This document shows, one piece after another, positions 6,371 through 9,203 of a stretch of DNA of 9,203 bases. A program made the translations under genes and the position numbers. How positions within the stretch are numbered: the first letter of the stretch is position 1; every line of letters begins with the position of its first letter. The stretch is taken from positions 1 through 9,203 of the forward strand of contig DKKP01000089.1 in assembly GCA_002455335.1 (NCBI GenBank), written 5' to 3'. A model generated the notes under the pieces. The model saw nothing but the letters and a program-made list of their open reading frames with translations, was not told where the DNA came from and ran no database searches. This DNA is from Anaerolineales bacterium UBA6663 (lineage in GTDB: Bacteria > Chloroflexota > Anaerolineae > Anaerolineales > UBA6663).

Positions 6371-7612
6371 ATGAACTTCCCACTCCCCGAGCTCCAGGCC
6401 ACCAGCGCCGCGAACCCCTGGTCGTATCTGGTCTTCATCGTCATCGGCTTCGCCTTCGGCTATGTGCTCGAGATCGCGGGCTTTGGCAACTCGAAGAAGC
6501 TGGCCGCGCAGTTTTACTTCACCGAGCTGACCGTGCTCAAGGTCATGTTTGGCGCGATCGTCACAGCCATGGTCTTGATCTTCATCATGGTCGGCCTGGG
6601 TGTGCTCGACTACGGCCAGGTGTACGTCAACACCACCTACTTCGGACCGATGGTGCTCGGCGGCCTGATCATGGGCGTCGGCTTCATCATCGGCGGCTTC
6701 TGCCCTGGCACGTCGCTCGTCGGACTGGTCACCGGTAAGCTAGACGCGCTCTTCTTTGTCCTCGGCGTGATGGTCGGCATCTTCGCCTTCGGCGAGACCG
6801 AGTGGCTCTTCGACATCTGGTGGCAGACCAGCGGCTACATGGGCCGCTTCACGTTGATGGATTGGCTCGGCCTGCCGACCGGCGTGATCGTCACAGCCGT
6901 GGTGTTGATGGCGCTCTTCATGTTCTGGGGCGCCGAGCAACTCGAGCGCATGTTCGGCAAGCGCGACCTGGCCCGTGAGCCCAAACTCCGCCTGGCCGGC
7001 GCCGCCAGCCTCGTGGTCGCGGCCCTGTCCGTGATCGTGATCGGCGCGCCAAGCAACGCCGCGAAGTACGCACAGATCGCGCCAGTCAAAGACGCCGCGT
7101 TGGCCAATCGCGAGGTGCAGATCGAACCGGCCGAGCTCTTCCACACGATGTACGACGACGCCCTGCAGTTGATCCTGCTCGACGTCCGCAGCGAGGCCGA
7201 CTTCAATCTGTTTCACCTGAAGGGCGCGCACCAGGTCGACCCGGCCGAGGTCATCTCGCTGGCCCCCGAACTGATCGCGCATGCCGCGCCAAACCGGATC
7301 GTTGTGGTCATGAGCAACGACGAGCAGGCCGCAACGGCCGCCTGGAAGGTCCTGGCCGCCGAGGCGATCCCAAACATCTACATCCTCGAGGGCGGGGTCA
7401 ACAACTGGCTCACGGTCTTTGGCCAGGACGATCCGGCGATCCAGGCGGCTGCCACACCGACCCCCGATGACCTGGGGTTCGCCTTCCCGGCTGCGCTCGG
7501 CGATCGTTACACCTCGGCCGCGCCAAGCCTGATCCGCTACGAGCATTTGACCTACACGCCCAAGATCGTGCTCCAGATCCAGCGCGACAAGACCGGCGGC
7601 GGCTGCGGTTGA
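6371..7612 (+). CDS. YeeE/YedE-family membrane protein fused to a rhodanese-like domain lacking the catalytic Cys
   Basis: A 413-residue protein. Residues 1-228 hold about six helices with the YeeE signatures FGNSKKLAAQFYFTELTVLK (38-57) and GGFCPGTSLVG around C111. Residues about 250-355 form a rhodanese-like domain with LLDVRSEADFNLFHLKGAH (D271 in the first motif) and YILEGGVNNWL near its end. In the active-site loop the usual Tyr-Cys is replaced by V313-M314, so classical sulfurtransferase chemistry is unlikely. The only other cysteine is C412 in the C-terminal Gly-Gly-Gly-Cys-Gly. Charges are clustered in the loops after helices 1 and 5 (EQLERMFGKRDLAREPKLR), which by the positive-inside rule puts the rhodanese domain outside the cytoplasm. 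It starts 39 nt after the smaller YeeE gene, with GAGG upstream of its ATG. Probable role: second half of a sulfur-species importer with an outer sulfur-relay or binding domain (inference). Confidence 0.82.
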   Translation: MNFPLPELQATSAANPWSYLVFIVIGFAFGYVLEIAGFGNSKKLAAQFYFTELTVLKVMFGAIVTAMVLIFIMVGLGVLDYGQVYVNTTYFGPMVLGGLIMGVGFIIGGFCPGTSLVGLVTGKLDALFFVLGVMVGIFAFGETEWLFDIWWQTSGYMGRFTLMDWLGLPTGVIVTAVVLMALFMFWGAEQLERMFGKRDLAREPKLRLAGAASLVVAALSVIVIGAPSNAAKYAQIAPVKDAALANREVQIEPAELFHTMYDDALQLILLDVRSEADFNLFHLKGAHQVDPAEVISLAPELIAHAAPNRIVVVMSNDEQAATAAWKVLAAEAIPNIYILEGGVNNWLTVFGQDDPAIQAAATPTPDDLGFAFPAALGDRYTSAAPSLIRYEHLTYTPKIVLQIQRDKTGGGCG

Positions 7613-7632
7613 GTCGAACGTGTCAACAAACA

Positions 7633-7683
7633 GATGAGGATGGTCCGGCCACACGCGACGCCTTGGGCCAGATCATCCTCATC
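7633..7683 (+). repeat. 10-bp perfect inverted repeat downstream of the sulfur operon
   Basis: GATGAGGATG (7633-7642) and CATCCTCATC (7674-7683) are exact reverse complements separated by 31 nt, starting 20 nt after the stop of the YeeE-rhodanese gene. The RNA could form a stable 3' hairpin that protects the operon message. No T-run follows, so termination here is doubtful. Confidence 0.4.
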
Positions 7684-7692
7684 CTGATGCGG

Positions 7693-7698
7693 TACAAT
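7693..7698 (+). promoter_or_regulatory. candidate -10 element for the ABC-F gene
   Basis: TACAAT matches TATAAT at five of six positions. No good -35 lies at the expected distance, so the support is weak. If used, transcription would start near 7705 and give a leader of about 175 nt that includes the small ORF at 7735 and the terminator before the ABC-F gene. Confidence 0.25.
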
Positions 7699-7734
7699 CG
7701 TTACGTGCTTTACGCTTATCCGGTCGCCCAGGCC

Positions 7735-7809
7735 ATGCGAATCGTCGCCCGAACCGGCGGCTTCTACGGCGTTCCTTGTCGGATTCCGCCTGCCGACCGG
7801 AGCGCATGA
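7735..7809 (+). CDS. possible 24-codon leader peptide of the ABC-F gene
   Basis: ATG 7735 opens a frame reading MRIVARTGGFYG, then VPCRIPPADRSA, and stops at TGA 7807-7809, 26 nt before the terminator stem. Leader ORFs whose translation controls a terminator are known upstream of several antibiotic-responsive ABC-F genes. The ribosome binding site is poor and codon use does not prove translation, so this is a candidate only. Confidence 0.2.
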   Translation: MRIVARTGGFYGVPCRIPPADRSA

Positions 7810-7835
7810 CACACACGTGATGCTCCGATGTCCTC

Positions 7836-7868
7836 GAGCCGCAGGCAAGCCCTGCGGCTCTTTTGTTT
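7836..7868 (+). terminator. strong intrinsic terminator, possible attenuator
   Basis: GAGCCGCAGG (7836-7845), loop CAAGC, and CCTGCGGCTC (7851-7860) make a perfect 10-bp GC-rich stem followed directly by TTTTGTTT. This is a textbook Rho-independent terminator. It ends only about 12 nt before the ABC-F start codon and abuts the GGAG at 7870-7873. Any transcript entering the gene must therefore read through it. It may end the sulfur operon, attenuate the ABC-F gene, or do both. Confidence 0.88.
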
Positions 7869-7879
7869 CGGAGTGAACC

Positions 7880-9203
7880 ATGATCGCCATCGGATTGACC
7901 AACATCAGCCTCAGCCTCGGGGCTCATCTCATTTTCGACCACCTTTCCTGGGAGATCCAGGACGATCAGCGCATCGGCCTGATCGGGCCGAATGGCGCCG
8001 GCAAGTCGTCGCTGCTCAAGCTCATCGTCGGCGAACACGCGCCGGAGCCTGGCGGCCTGCTCGCCCGCGCCAGAGGCCTGACGATCGGCTACCTGCCCCA
8101 GCAGCCGGAGCTCGATCCCGACCAGACCGTCCTCGCAGCCGCTCTGGCCGGCAATGCGCGGCTCGCGGAGGTCGAAGCCGAGCTTGAGCGTCTCGAGACG
8201 AAGCTAGGCGACCCGGCCGTCTACGGCGACGAGAAGGCGCTGGCCCGGACGCTTGACGCACAGGAGAAGGCGCTCGCGGCCTTCGCCGAACTGGGCGGCG
8301 CGACCTACGCGACCCGCGCCCAAGACCTGCTGCTTGGGCTCGGGCTGACCGAGGCCGATTTCCCGAAACCAGTCGGCACGCTCAGTGGCGGACAGAAGAA
8401 ACTCGTGGGCCTGGCGCGCTTGCTGCTCGCCCGACCGACCGTGCTGCTCCTCGATGAGCCCGACAATCATCTCGACCTGGCCGGCAAGACCTTCCTCGAA
8501 GGCCTGATCCGCGACTACCCGGGAGCCGTCGTCCTTGTTTCGCACGATCGCTATCTGCTCGATGCCGTGGTCACCCATATCGCCGAGATCGAGGACGGGC
8601 GTCTGACCACGTTCAACGGCGACTACTCGAACTACATCCTCGATAAGGAAACCCGACTCGCGCGTCAGGAGGAGCTGTATCAGGTGCAGCAGCGCACGAT
8701 CGCGCGCATGGAAGCCGCCATCAAACGTTATGCGCAGTGGGTCGTCTTCAACGACAAGTTCGCCAGCCGGCTGCGCGCCACGCGGACGAGGCTGGAACGC
8801 CTCGAGTCGCTGGAACGACCGACGCTCGAACGCAAACGCATGGGGCTGTCTTTCGCCGGCTGGCGCGGCTCGACAAACGTCCTGGAGCTCAAGAAGGTCA
8901 GTAAGGCCTATGGCCAGACGCGGCCGCTTCAGGGCGTGGATCTGCTCGTCCGGCACGGTGAGCGCGTCGGCCTGATCGGCGCCAACGGCGCCGGGAAGTC
9001 GGTGCTGCTGCGCCTGATCCTCGGCCGCGAGCGGCCCGACGCCGGAGATGTGCGAGTCGGTCCGAGCGTGCAATTGGGCTACTACGCCCAGGAACACGAG
9101 ACCCTGGATCTCGACCAGACGCCGCTCGAGGCCGTGCGGCATGCCGCCTACATCACCGAGGAAGGCGCCGTGTCGTTCCTGAAGCGCTACCTGTTCACCT
9201 ACG
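7880..9203 (+). CDS. ABC-F family ATPase (ribosome-associated), 3' end cut by the window
   Basis: ATG 7880, with GGAG six bases upstream, opens a frame that stays open for 441 codons to the window edge. The first nucleotide-binding domain shows Walker A GPNGAGKS (36-43), a GYLPQQP Q-loop region, signature LSGGQ (168-172), Walker B VLLLDEPDNHLD (188-199) and the switch SHD (221-223). An Arg/Lys-rich linker (about 240-330) follows, then the second domain with Walker A GANGAGKS (367-374). Two cytosolic ATPase domains in one chain without membrane helices define ABC-F proteins, which act on ribosomes as translation factors or as antibiotic-resistance proteins. The second signature and Walker B motifs lie beyond the window. 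The position usually Thr in DEPTNHLD is Asp here. It is separated from the sulfur operon by a strong terminator and is probably functionally unrelated to it. Subfamily cannot be decided. Confidence 0.92.
   Translation, partial: MIAIGLTNISLSLGAHLIFDHLSWEIQDDQRIGLIGPNGAGKSSLLKLIVGEHAPEPGGLLARARGLTIGYLPQQPELDPDQTVLAAALAGNARLAEVEAELERLETKLGDPAVYGDEKALARTLDAQEKALAAFAELGGATYATRAQDLLLGLGLTEADFPKPVGTLSGGQKKLVGLARLLLARPTVLLLDEPDNHLDLAGKTFLEGLIRDYPGAVVLVSHDRYLLDAVVTHIAEIEDGRLTTFNGDYSNYILDKETRLARQEELYQVQQRTIARMEAAIKRYAQWVVFNDKFASRLRATRTRLERLESLERPTLERKRMGLSFAGWRGSTNVLELKKVSKAYGQTRPLQGVDLLVRHGERVGLIGANGAGKSVLLRLILGRERPDAGDVRVGPSVQLGYYAQEHETLDLDQTPLEAVRHAAYITEEGAVSFLKRYLFTY

Noticed and set aside
7609..7809. 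66-codon open frame spanning the gap after the YeeE-rhodanese gene
   Set aside because: It overlaps the end of the previous gene and runs through the inverted repeat and the -10 candidate, with no ribosome binding site. Only its last 24 codons are kept as a possible leader peptide.
8204..9142. 312-codon open frame on the minus strand
   Set aside because: It is antisense to the ABC-F gene, whose Walker and signature motifs are intact on the plus strand.
1..9203. CRISPR array, insertion sequence, tRNA or rRNA
   Set aside because: I saw no regularly spaced repeats, transposase motifs, cloverleaf-like sequence or rRNA motifs.

Overview
The window is a GC-rich bacterial stretch with every recognisable gene on the + strand. 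It carries what looks like a regulated, membrane-associated sulfur-oxyanion respiration and uptake cluster, followed by the start of an unrelated ABC-F ATPase gene. The strongly G/C-ending codons, the pairing of an excisionase-type HTH with a PocR domain, and multiheme and YeeE proteins of this style suggest a Chloroflexota-like (Anaerolineae-type) bacterium. That assignment is an impression from gene style; no rRNA or marker gene is present to confirm it.

Layout. Bases 1-220 hold the possible tail of an upstream gene, a hairpin and a promoter/operator region. Two regulators follow as a tight pair: an excisionase-type HTH + PocR sensor protein (221-979) and an ArsR-family repressor (987-1331). 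Bases 1332-1558 form a dense control region: a perfect CRP-type box TGTGA-N6-TCACA, an overlapping second inverted repeat, a -10-like TATACT, and a perfect 13-bp inverted repeat. The core of that repeat recurs in front of the regulator pair, so one repressor, most simply the ArsR protein, probably controls both promoters.

Four structural genes then run in one direction with gaps of about 40-55 nt: an octaheme cytochrome c of the octaheme tetrathionate reductase (OTR) type, a fusion of a seven-heme cytochrome c domain to a five-helix cytochrome b561-type domain, and two YeeE/YedE-family membrane proteins. The second YeeE protein carries a C-terminal rhodanese-like domain that has lost the usual catalytic cysteine but ends in Gly-Gly-Gly-Cys-Gly.

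Proposed logic (inference). The b-type domain oxidises membrane quinol and passes electrons outward through its seven hemes to the octaheme enzyme, which reduces a substrate such as tetrathionate, or possibly nitrite, hydroxylamine or another sulfur oxyanion. The YeeE pair resembles a split thiosulfate/sulfur importer and could take up the thiosulfate product. A sulfur- or redox-responsive ArsR and a PocR sensor would tune expression, with a CRP/FNR-superfamily activator probably helping at the main promoter.

Bases 7613-7879 contain a long inverted repeat, a possible 24-codon leader ORF and a very strong intrinsic terminator that ends just before the Shine-Dalgarno sequence of an ABC-F gene (7880 to the window edge, incomplete). 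This looks like an attenuator for the ABC-F gene, although the same terminator could simply end the sulfur operon.
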